23,151 nucleotides of DNA from JBDUDK01 sp040002995. Lineage in GTDB: Bacteria; Actinomycetota; Acidimicrobiia; Acidimicrobiales; Ilumatobacteraceae. A program made the translations under genes and the position numbers. The stretch spans positions 1 to 23,151 of the forward strand of contig JBDUDK010000123.1 of the NCBI GenBank assembly GCA_040002995.1. The letters run 5' to 3'. Shown here one piece after another: positions 6,864-13,729 of the stretch; position 1 is the stretch's first letter; every line of letters begins with the position of its first letter. The notes under the pieces are model-generated. The model made no database searches and was not told the DNA's origin. It was given only the letters and a program-made list of their open reading frames with translations.

Positions 6864-9521
6864 CTAGCGCGATCGCAGCGTGGCGAGTGGATCACGTTGG
6901 CTGGCGACGATTCCGGCGCGCGCGGCGACGGCCACAGCACCAACGAGTACCGCCGCGACAATCGCGAGGTACCCGATCGGCACGGTCAACGCCGCGGGGG
7001 CAGGGTCGAACACGCCCGTCAAGACTTTCACGAGGAGGTGCGTAAGGGCCCATCCACCGGCGCCTCCGAGCACTAGGGCGGCGAGCGCGATGATTCCGGC
7101 TTCGATCCAAACGAAGGCACCGACCTGGCGCGACCGGGCCCCGAGTGCAGCGGCGATGGCGAAGGCGCGCCGGCGTTCCGCGAGCCCGAGCCAGAACGTC
7201 AGCCCGCTGGCCGCCACGGCCAAGGCCAAGGCATAGGCCAGCTCGACTCGTGTGAGTCCCGCGAGGTCGACGGCGGTAAGGCTGGAGCCGACGATCGTGC
7301 GGCTGCTCGTAATGTCGGTGACGGTACCGGTCGCGCCGAGCGCGGTTCGGAGCCGATCCGCGATCACCCGAGGATTCTTCCCGCTGGCGTCGATGAGGAA
7401 GGTGTTCACGGCGTCGGAGCCGGTCATCTTGGCGACGTACGTTGCGTTCGCGATGAGGAAGCTGTCACGGGGCGCGGTCGGGAACTCTTTGACCACACCG
7501 ACGTAGTGGAAGGCGACGTTGGTATAGCTGTTCGTTCGGGTGTCTTGCAGCCGAAGGGTCAGCTGATCGCCGGGTAGGAGTTGGAAATCCCTCACGGTTT
7601 CGGCAGAGACCAGGATGGCGTCGGGTTGCGCGGCCAGCCGGTTGAAGAGCGTTGCCACCGTGCCACCGGCGACATAGGCGTCCTGAAGCTTTCCTGCGGA
7701 GACGATCGTCTTGGGATTTACGCCGTAGAAATCCTGGAGATCGGCGCCGACGTACGCGTACCGGTGTTGTACGGGTTCGACCTTGGAGACGCCGGCGATC
7801 TTGGCGTAGCGAGCCGCCTCGGCGGGCCCCACCGTCGAGCCGGGCGGCTGCGTCACCGTCACGTCGGCACCGTTCGTGAGCACCGCGTCGATCTCGGCCT
7901 GATGGCGGTACGTGGCGTTGAACATGGCGGTAGACACCGCGAACGTAAGCGCGAGCATCGCAAGGGCGGCAGCGCGCGCAACAAGTAGACGTTGCCGGCT
8001 CAGCGAGGCGCTCACCGTGTCGGCGAGTGGGCCCGCGACGGGTCTGATCGCGGTGGCGAGCGGCCGGCGTCCACGGCGCAAACCGGTCTCGACGATCCGC
8101 AGTGTCAGCAGTCCACCGCCTGCCCATGCGAGTACCGGACCGGCGAACGCCCAATAGGAGACCGAAACGGTTGCGACGCCTTCCGGTGCGAGAACGAGGT
8201 GGTAACCATTGCGGCTGGTCACCCAGAACACGACGGCGGCGCCGCCGAGCAGCGCGACATCGAGCCAGATCCGCTGCCACCGAGGCTGGCCGGCGCGGAG
8301 CCGGCTGCTCCGAGCGCCGGCAATTGTCAGGCCGCGCGCGTCGCGACGGGCTGGTCGGGCGATGACCAATACCGCAATCGCCGCTCCCAATGCGAGGGCA
8401 CCGGCGGTCCACCCCACCGTCTGCAGGGTCGTCGGACCGAGACGCCAACTCCCGAACGCGACTCGTGTCGTGATGAGTGCCACGATGAGTCCGAGACCAC
8501 CTCCGGTGAGCGTGACCAACGCGGTCTCGACCATCGCCACCTTTCCGATGGCATTGATGGTCGCACCCCGTGCCCGCAGGAGAGCCTGCTCGGCCCGCCG
8601 GCGCTCAGCACCGCTGCTGGCGACCATGGCGGTGAGGAGGCCCGCGAGGATGGCTGCGGGTGCGCCGAGGAACAGAAAGAGCACTTGCGCGTAGAGCGCA
8701 TCGGTGCGGGCGCCGGCGAGGGTGGCGGCGAGGTTGTCGCCGACCAGGGCGGTGCCGGCCAGCTTGAGCTCGAGGTTGTGGGCGCGAGCGGCGACGGTCG
8801 AATAGGCGGCGGCCGGATCGGTTGGGAGGTGATGGTTGAGACGGGCGTGGAGCTGCGTCCGCACCAAGTCGGGTCGGGTGCTCGCGAGCGGATCGAAGAG
8901 CTGGTGCCATTGGTCGAGTCGCAATAGGACGACGTTGTCTGGTGGGGCCAGCGGCTGTGCGCCGTCAGGGGCGCCGACGATTTGGAAGAGCGAGTCGATG
9001 GTGGGGAGCTCGACGACGCCGGCCACGCGCACATCGACGGGCGGGAACCCAGGCCGGTCGATCGTGATTGTGTCGCCGACGCGGGCGTGGAGATTGGCCG
9101 CAGTCTGTTGCGCGAGGAGCGCGCCCTGATCGGCGCCGACGAGTGTGCGCAGCGAGCCGGGGAAGCTGGTGCGGTAGGTCGCGCTGATGCCGAGCACCCG
9201 AGCCGTGCCTGTGGTTTGCGTGGTCGAGCCGGTGACGGAGCTGAGCGCGTTGGCGGTGCCGTAGCCGACGATCTCGCTGGCGGGAAACGTCGCGGCGCTT
9301 CGAATGGCATTGATGGTGGTAGTCGGGTCAGAATTCGGCTGCACCTCGATCTGCCAGTCGACGGCCACCTTCGTGAGCGAGCGGGCGGTCATCGTCGCCT
9401 TCGAGCTCGACAAGAACCCGCCGAGTGTCGCCAGTAGCCCGACGGCCAGCGCGACGCCGATCGTGACCGCGCTGAGTCGACCGGGTCGACGCGCGATGCC
9501 CCGCAGCCAGAGGCGGATCAC
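6864..9521 (-). CDS. large FtsX/MacB-type ABC transporter permease with two FtsX halves
   Basis: This 885-residue integral membrane protein starts at GTG 9521 and overlaps the stop of the upstream ATPase gene by 4 nt (GTGA). An N-terminal helix (VTIGVALAVGLLATLGGFL) is followed by a periplasm/exterior-facing MacB-like domain of about 230 residues. A multi-helix FtsX region (about 275-480) carries the family ERRRAEQALLRARGAT cytoplasmic loop. A second helix (about 510-535), a second extracellular domain and a C-terminal FtsX region (from about 755) with ERRRAFAIAAALGARSRQV follow. About ten helices are predicted by eye. Two FtsX domains in one chain mean it can form a full transporter as a monomer, as in the LolC/E-like and YknZ-related 'large permease' types. 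Such pumps use ATP to drive mechanical work on substrates outside the membrane (lipoproteins, antibiotics, wall enzymes). The substrate is unknown. Confidence 0.9.
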   Translation of the reverse strand: MIRLWLRGIARRPGRLSAVTIGVALAVGLLATLGGFLSSSKATMTARSLTKVAVDWQIEVQPNSDPTTTINAIRSAATFPASEIVGYGTANALSSVTGSTTQTTGTARVLGISATYRTSFPGSLRTLVGADQGALLAQQTAANLHARVGDTITIDRPGFPPVDVRVAGVVELPTIDSLFQIVGAPDGAQPLAPPDNVVLLRLDQWHQLFDPLASTRPDLVRTQLHARLNHHLPTDPAAAYSTVAARAHNLELKLAGTALVGDNLAATLAGARTDALYAQVLFLFLGAPAAILAGLLTAMVASSGAERRRAEQALLRARGATINAIGKVAMVETALVTLTGGGLGLIVALITTRVAFGSWRLGPTTLQTVGWTAGALALGAAIAVLVIARPARRDARGLTIAGARSSRLRAGQPRWQRIWLDVALLGGAAVVFWVTSRNGYHLVLAPEGVATVSVSYWAFAGPVLAWAGGGLLTLRIVETGLRRGRRPLATAIRPVAGPLADTVSASLSRQRLLVARAAALAMLALTFAVSTAMFNATYRHQAEIDAVLTNGADVTVTQPPGSTVGPAEAARYAKIAGVSKVEPVQHRYAYVGADLQDFYGVNPKTIVSAGKLQDAYVAGGTVATLFNRLAAQPDAILVSAETVRDFQLLPGDQLTLRLQDTRTNSYTNVAFHYVGVVKEFPTAPRDSFLIANATYVAKMTGSDAVNTFLIDASGKNPRVIADRLRTALGATGTVTDITSSRTIVGSSLTAVDLAGLTRVELAYALALAVAASGLTFWLGLAERRRAFAIAAALGARSRQVGAFVWIEAGIIALAALVLGGAGGWALTHLLVKVLTGVFDPAPAALTVPIGYLAIVAAVLVGAVAVAARAGIVASQRDPLATLRSR

Positions 9522-10210
9522 GACGAGACCACTTCAAAGTTCGGCCGTGCGACGGGCAGCGCGACTCGACCGTCGATCATCCGCCAGGTCGTCGCCAGCC
9601 GCTTCGAGACCGCGAGGTCGTGCGTGGCGATCACAAGGCCCGCGCCGGCTTCATCGGCGGCCGCGATCAGTGCCGCGATCACCTGGGCGCCGCTGATGTG
9701 ATCGAGCTGTCCCGTTGGCTCGTCAGCGAGCAGCAGCTTCGGGCGCCCGGCCAATGCGCGGGCCGCGGCGACCCGTTGCGCCTGCCCTCCGGAGAGTTCC
9801 TCGGGGAGTTTGGCCGCAAGGTCGGTGAGGTCGAGGAGCGCGAGCGCCGCGCTTGCTCTTTCGGAAGCCTGGGCGGCATCCATTCCGCCGATGAGCAACG
9901 GCAAGGCGACATTCTCGGTGACATCGAGCGGATCGAGCAGGCTCGGGTTCTGGAACACCACGGCAACCCGTCCGGGTAGATCTCGCCGCGCACCCAACGC
10001 CGGCCACGAGATGGTGCCCGCGGTGGGTAGGTCCAACCCCGCGAGCAGGTGGATCAGGGTGGACTTGCCCGAACCGGACTGACCCACGAGTGCAATACGA
10101 TCACCGGCATAGACGTCGCAGGTCGCGCTATAGACGGCGACAACCCACGACTCTCCGCGGCCAAACGTGCGGGCCGCGTCGACGCACGACACCAGAGGCT
10201 GGCTTTTCAC
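9518..10210 (-). CDS. ABC transporter ATP-binding protein (ATPase 2)
   Basis: The 230-residue nucleotide-binding subunit shows Walker A GQSGSGKST (Lys49), a Q-loop in VVFQNPSLL, signature LSGGQAQR, Walker B LLLADEPTGQLD and H-loop ATHD. It is of the MacB/LolD class that partners FtsX permeases. The open frame extends upstream to 10315, but that extension is an Arg-rich antisense shadow. The GTG at 10210 is preferred because it overlaps the stop of ATPase 1 by 4 nt (GTGA), the same junction used throughout this operon, and leaves the normal family length. All catalytic motifs look canonical, unlike those of its upstream neighbour, so this subunit probably carries much of the ATP hydrolysis. 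Confidence 0.9.
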   Translation of the reverse strand: MKSQPLVSCVDAARTFGRGESWVVAVYSATCDVYAGDRIALVGQSGSGKSTLIHLLAGLDLPTAGTISWPALGARRDLPGRVAVVFQNPSLLDPLDVTENVALPLLIGGMDAAQASERASAALALLDLTDLAAKLPEELSGGQAQRVAAARALAGRPKLLLADEPTGQLDHISGAQVIAALIAAADEAGAGLVIATHDLAVSKRLATTWRMIDGRVALPVARPNFEVVSS

Positions 10211-10884
10211 GCCGCCACCAGTGCTCCGTCGAATAGTCGGACCTCGCGGGTCGCGGTGTCGGCCGCCGCGGGGCTGTGCGTCACGATCACGACGGCGGCG
10301 CCGGCGTCGGCGCACGACCGCAACAGCGCCAAGACCGTCGTGGCCGTTGCGGTGTCGAGCTCACCGGTTGGTTCGTCGGCCAGGATGACCTTCGGATCGT
10401 TAGCGAGGGCGACGGCTAAGCCGGCGCGAGCCGACTCGCCTCCAGAGAGTTGCGAAGGCCGGGCGGCCCGTCGATGAGCGATACCCAACTGATCGAGCAA
10501 TTTCAGCGCGCGGGCCCGGTCGACGCCGTGCGCGAGACGCATGGCGATTTCGATGTTCTCGAGCACACTGAACTGCTCGAGCAGATTCCCCGACTGGAAC
10601 AGCAGGCCGATCATCGCGGCTCGTACCGCGGCTCGCTCTGCCTCCGGGCGGCGAGAAAGGGGGTGGCCGTCGACCACCACCATGCCGCCGTCGGGGACGT
10701 CGAGGCCGGCCAGACAGGCCAACAGCGTCGACTTCCCTGAACCGGAAGGACCCGTGACGGACACAACCTCGCCGGCGTCGACGCTCAATGACACACCGCG
10801 AAGCGCCAAGGTCTCGTGATCGCCGGCGTGAAAGAACCGGAAGAGGTCGTGGGCCTCGAGCAGTGTCGTCATGCCCGAGGTCAT
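10207..10884 (-). CDS. ABC transporter ATP-binding protein (ATPase 1) with variant signature
   Basis: The 225-residue ATPase shows Walker A GPSGSGKST (Lys51), Q-loop LLFQSGNLLEQ, Walker B VILADEPTGELD and H-loop VTHSP, of the MacB/LolD type. The signature motif reads LSGGESARAGLAVAL: Glu replaces the usual Gln after LSGG, and the QQQR stretch is lost. ATG 10884 overlaps the lipoprotein stop as ATGA; another ATG at 10872 is possible, and an in-frame start farther upstream would sit inside the lipoprotein gene. Together with ATPase 2 it probably forms a heterodimeric motor for the single large permease, possibly with one degenerate ATP site. That pairing is inferred from gene order and from the permease having two FtsX halves. 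Confidence 0.88.
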   Translation of the reverse strand: MTSGMTTLLEAHDLFRFFHAGDHETLALRGVSLSVDAGEVVSVTGPSGSGKSTLLACLAGLDVPDGGMVVVDGHPLSRRPEAERAAVRAAMIGLLFQSGNLLEQFSVLENIEIAMRLAHGVDRARALKLLDQLGIAHRRAARPSQLSGGESARAGLAVALANDPKVILADEPTGELDTATATTVLALLRSCADAGAAVVIVTHSPAAADTATREVRLFDGALVAA

Positions 10885-11576
10885 ATGGAGAACGCGAAGC
10901 TGTTGGTAACTGTGCGCCACGGGTCGACGTTGTCGGCGCCCTTCGCGCCGGCGAGCGTCAACACGACGGCGACGCCGTTCTTCCAGAACTCGTAGCGCTC
11001 GACGGCGACGGCGACGGTCTTACCGGTCACGGCATTGGGCGCGCTGTCAGCAAAGTACGTGACGAGCACGGCGTCGCCGGCGGTGCGTTTGACAACCGTC
11101 ACGTCACCGAGCGCGAACCCTTTGAGTTTGCTCACGTTCGGGACGTCGTTCGCCTTCACCGACGCGGGGGTGGGAGCCGTCGAGAGCGCCATCGCCTCGA
11201 CGGTGATGATGTTGTTCTGATCGGTGAACGACGCGCCGTTCGCGAGATCCGTCCGCGCCCATCCTTCGGGCACAGACACCACGTAGCGACCGCTGGTGTC
11301 GTTATACGGCACGAATACCTGATTGTCGGGGATGTCGCCAGGCCCGTTCACCTCGGGCGCGTTCGGGTCGACCGCGCCGGCCACGGTCGTGCTGACGGAG
11401 GTGGCCGGTGACGAGGTACCCGGCGCTGACGTCGCTGGCGCGGTCACCCCAGGTGGGGCGGTGGTGCCGGTGGTGCCCGCGCTGGTCAGTGCGGTCGTGC
11501 GCGCCGAGCTTCCACAGGCCGCCAACGCGATTACGCCGAGGGCTGTGAGCACCGCTATGGGGGTCGTTCGTCGCAT
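10881..11576 (-). CDS. secreted lipoprotein heading the ABC transporter operon
   Basis: The 231-residue protein starts at ATG 11576 behind GGAAGAGAG. It has a short basic n-region (MRRTTP), a hydrophobic core and the lipobox LAAC, giving a lipid-anchored mature protein. A Ser/Thr/Pro-rich linker of about 45 residues is followed by a compact domain with RYVVSVPEGWARTDL, ASFTDQNNIITVEAM and a C-terminal DPWRTVTNSFAF. This resembles the PsbP-like/LpqN-type small lipoprotein domains (one or more Trp-containing strands around a 'VPEGW' turn), but I cannot name the family firmly. The stop overlaps ATPase 1 by 4 nt, so it is translationally coupled to the pump and is probably its substrate-binding or accessory lipoprotein. 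An open frame continuing upstream to 11681 crosses the divergent promoter and is rejected. Confidence 0.82.
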   Translation of the reverse strand: MRRTTPIAVLTALGVIALAACGSSARTTALTSAGTTGTTAPPGVTAPATSAPGTSSPATSVSTTVAGAVDPNAPEVNGPGDIPDNQVFVPYNDTSGRYVVSVPEGWARTDLANGASFTDQNNIITVEAMALSTAPTPASVKANDVPNVSKLKGFALGDVTVVKRTAGDAVLVTYFADSAPNAVTGKTVAVAVERYEFWKNGVAVVLTLAGAKGADNVDPWRTVTNSFAFSI

Positions 11577-11681
11577 CTCGCTGCTCTCTTCCGTGCCATC
11601 CTTGGCCCGACCGTACGCAGGTCGTGGTGCGAGGAAGGTGCGACCAAAGTCAAAACTTCGGGCACAGCGAAGGGATCCCAC
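11577..11681. promoter_or_regulatory. divergent promoter between exporter operon and two-component genes, with 11-bp-period repeat
   Basis: The 105-bp gap contains GGTGCGA at 11626-11632 and again at 11637-11643, an 11-bp period (one helical turn) as used by PhoB/OmpR-family regulators. On the minus strand TACGGT (11615-11610) is a reasonable -10, which would place the repeats at about -24 to -41 of the lipoprotein-operon promoter. On the plus strand GAAGGGA (11669-11675) is the ribosome site of the regulator. The regulator's own promoter is not clear. Confidence 0.4.
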
Positions 11682-12362
11682 GTGGCTCGGATCTTCGTGA
11701 TCGAGGACGACGAGTCTATCGGTGCTGGCCTGTTACGCACGCTCACCGCCGAGGGCCACGCCGTCGAGTGGGCCACCTCGGCCGCCTCCGCACGCGAGCT
11801 CGCCGGTGAGCCAGCGGTGGTGCTGCTCGACCTCGGACTGCCCGATGCGGATGGCCTCGAAGTTTGTCGGGAGATCCTGACTGCCCATCCCGCCGCGAGG
11901 ATCATCATGCTCACCGCGCGCAGCGGCGAAATGGACACCGTGCTCGGGCTCAACGCCGGGGCCGTTGACTACGTGTCGAAGCCATTCCGACTCGCCGAGC
12001 TTCTCGCTCGCGTGCAAGCGCAGCTCAGGCTCGTTCCGCCACCCTCGGGCGTGCACTCGACAGCGGAGCAGCGCGGTTCCGATGTCAGAATCGATCTCGC
12101 GGCCCGACGAGTGTGGGTCGGCGAAGATGAGATCGAGCTGCGGTCGAAGGAGTTCGATCTTCTCGCCCGTCTCGCGCGCGAGCCAGGGGTCGTTGTGAAG
12201 CGCGAGGACCTCATCAACGACGTGTGGGACGAGCACTGGTGGGGCTCGACCAAGACGCTCGACACCCATATGGCATCGCTGCGGCGCCGGCTCGGCGAGC
12301 GTTCCCACAGTCGCAGCCGCATCACCACGATCAGAGGCGTCGGGTACCGCCTCGACACGTGA
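11682..12362 (+). CDS. OmpR/PhoB-family response regulator
   Basis: The 226-residue protein begins at GTG 11682, 6 nt after GAAGGGA. The receiver domain has the acidic pair Asp9/Asp10 (VIEDDES), phospho-acceptor Asp50 (LLDLGLPDADG), Thr78 (MLTARS) and Lys100 (VSKPFR), so all phosphotransfer residues are present. The C-terminal winged helix (about 130-225) shows ELRSKEFDLLARLAREPG, the DVWDEHWWGSTKTLDTHMASLRRRLG recognition region and the final TIRGVGYRLDT. It overlaps the kinase start by 4 nt (GTGA), which ensures stoichiometric expression. It faces the lipoprotein/ABC operon across a shared promoter region and is the natural candidate regulator of that operon. The inducing signal is unknown. 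Confidence 0.93.
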   Translation: MARIFVIEDDESIGAGLLRTLTAEGHAVEWATSAASARELAGEPAVVLLDLGLPDADGLEVCREILTAHPAARIIMLTARSGEMDTVLGLNAGAVDYVSKPFRLAELLARVQAQLRLVPPPSGVHSTAEQRGSDVRIDLAARRVWVGEDEIELRSKEFDLLARLAREPGVVVKREDLINDVWDEHWWGSTKTLDTHMASLRRRLGERSHSRSRITTIRGVGYRLDT

Positions 12363-13657
12363 AGCGTCGCATCATGCTCGCCGCGATCGCGATCGCGGGT
12401 TGCACGGTCATCTTGCTTGGCGTACCGCTCGGCATCGTTCTGCAACAGCGCCAATCCGATGAAACCGTGCGCGAGCTCACGCAGCTCGCCGCCCTCGCTG
12501 CCGCTCACGTCGACCTCGAGGTGCCGAGCTCATCGCGAATCCCGGTGGGCGAGTCGAACCAGATGGTCGGTGTCTACGCCGCTGACGGCACGCGACTAAT
12601 CGGAGCCGGACCGGCTCGTATCGAGCCGAGCGCGATTCCCAAGGCCGACGCCGAGCCCTCCGTGAATGCCTTGCACGGCGACAGAGTTGTGGTCGCAACT
12701 GTGCTCGATCAGGCTCAACTGATCGTGCTCGTGCGCGTGAGTGAACCCCTCAATGCCAGCCGCTCGCGCGTATGGGCGACGTGGGCGTGGCTCGGCGCGG
12801 CAGCGGTCGCCGTCGTTGGCGTGGTCTCGGCCGGTGCGGCCATTCTCGTCCGGCGTCTCACCCGACCGCTCGACGCCTTGCGATCTGACGCGGCGCGGAT
12901 CGGAGACGGCGACTTCACCGTCCGGCCAGCGCGCTCGGGCGTGCGAGAGCTCGACCAGGTCGGTGACGCGCTCGCGTCGACAGCGGTGCGTATCGGCGGC
13001 CTCGTCGAGCGTGAGCAGGCGTTCTCGTCGGACGCGTCGCACCAACTGCGTACCCCGTTGGCCGGACTTCGCCTGACGCTCGAGTCCGAACTCGCGCATC
13101 CGCAGGCCGACCCGACCCGTGCCCTCGGGGTCGCGCTCAGTGCAGTCGATCGCCTCGAGGCGACCATCGATCAGTTGCTCGATCTCGCCCGTGACACGAC
13201 AGCCGTCCAGCGGCCCGCGATCGACGTGGTACCCGTGGTCGACGAGATCGCTCGGCGCTGGCACCCGCTGCTGACCGAGCGCTCCCGCCCGTTCCGCTTC
13301 TCGGCACCGCCGGATGTGCTCCTAGCCAAGGTCTCGGCCACGGCGGTGGTGCACGTTGTCGATGTGCTCATCGACAACGCACGTGAGCACGGACGCGGTG
13401 CGGTGGAACTCACGGTCAGAGGTGAACCCGCTCTCATCGTCCTCGCCGTAGCCGATGAAGGAGGCGGCATCGCCGATCCCACGACGATTTTCGACCGCCG
13501 CAACGCTCAAGCATCCGGAAGCGGCATCGGGCTCGCGCTCGCCCGCCGCCTCATCGAAGCCGAAGGCGGCCGCCTGGAACTCGCGACGGTGGCTAGTGGT
13601 GTGCGCTTCGAGATCGCGATTCCGCGCTGGACCAACGGTTTGCGCGCGGCGCGCTAA
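12359..13657 (+). CDS. sensor histidine kinase (HAMP-HisKA-HATPase_c)
   Basis: The 432-residue kinase starts at GTG 12359 inside the regulator stop. A first membrane helix spans about residues 6-26. An extracellular sensor segment of about 110 residues follows, then a second helix (WAWLGAAAVAVVGVVSAG). Next come a HAMP linker with RRLTRPLDALRSDA and the dimerisation domain with phospho-acceptor His228 in SDASHQLRTPLAG. The ATP-binding domain has N-box DNAREH, G1 DEGGGI and G2 GSGIGLAL. All catalytic elements look intact. The sensor region has no recognisable ligand fold. It partners the upstream regulator, and the pair probably senses envelope conditions and controls the exporter. The same frame is open farther upstream to 12224 within the regulator gene; this is not used because the overlapping GTG places the first membrane helix at the very N-terminus. 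Confidence 0.92.
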   Translation: MKRRIMLAAIAIAGCTVILLGVPLGIVLQQRQSDETVRELTQLAALAAAHVDLEVPSSSRIPVGESNQMVGVYAADGTRLIGAGPARIEPSAIPKADAEPSVNALHGDRVVVATVLDQAQLIVLVRVSEPLNASRSRVWATWAWLGAAAVAVVGVVSAGAAILVRRLTRPLDALRSDAARIGDGDFTVRPARSGVRELDQVGDALASTAVRIGGLVEREQAFSSDASHQLRTPLAGLRLTLESELAHPQADPTRALGVALSAVDRLEATIDQLLDLARDTTAVQRPAIDVVPVVDEIARRWHPLLTERSRPFRFSAPPDVLLAKVSATAVVHVVDVLIDNAREHGRGAVELTVRGEPALIVLAVADEGGGIADPTTIFDRRNAQASGSGIGLALARRLIEAEGGRLELATVASGVRFEIAIPRWTNGLRAAR

Positions 13658-13729
13658 GCGTCGCGGTCGCTCTGGCGTTGAGCCCTCTGGCTATCGTGGC
13701 GTCTCCGTCGACGATGCCCGGGAGGTCTG
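13658..13729. promoter_or_regulatory. start-proximal region of the TPP enzyme gene
   Basis: The gap after the kinase stop holds TATCGT (13692-13697), a possible actinobacterial -10 without a clear -35, and a strong ribosome site GGAGGT (13721-13726) just before the GTG start. It probably marks the head of a new transcript. No hairpin terminator is obvious. Confidence 0.35.

Noticed and set aside
7465..9310. Several 300-residue open frames on both strands inside the permease gene
   Set aside because: Their translations are Arg/Ser/Pro-rich with no motifs, the usual shadow of GC-rich DNA, while the permease frame has clear helices and FtsX motifs.
10211..10315. Arg-rich N-terminal extension of ATPase 2
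   Set aside because: It lies within the ATPase 1 coding sequence. The GTG at 10210 overlapping that gene's stop gives the normal family length.
11577..11681. Upstream extension of the lipoprotein frame
   Set aside because: It would place residues before the signal peptide and cross the divergent promoter. ATG 11576 with an upstream purine-rich site gives a correct lipoprotein signal.
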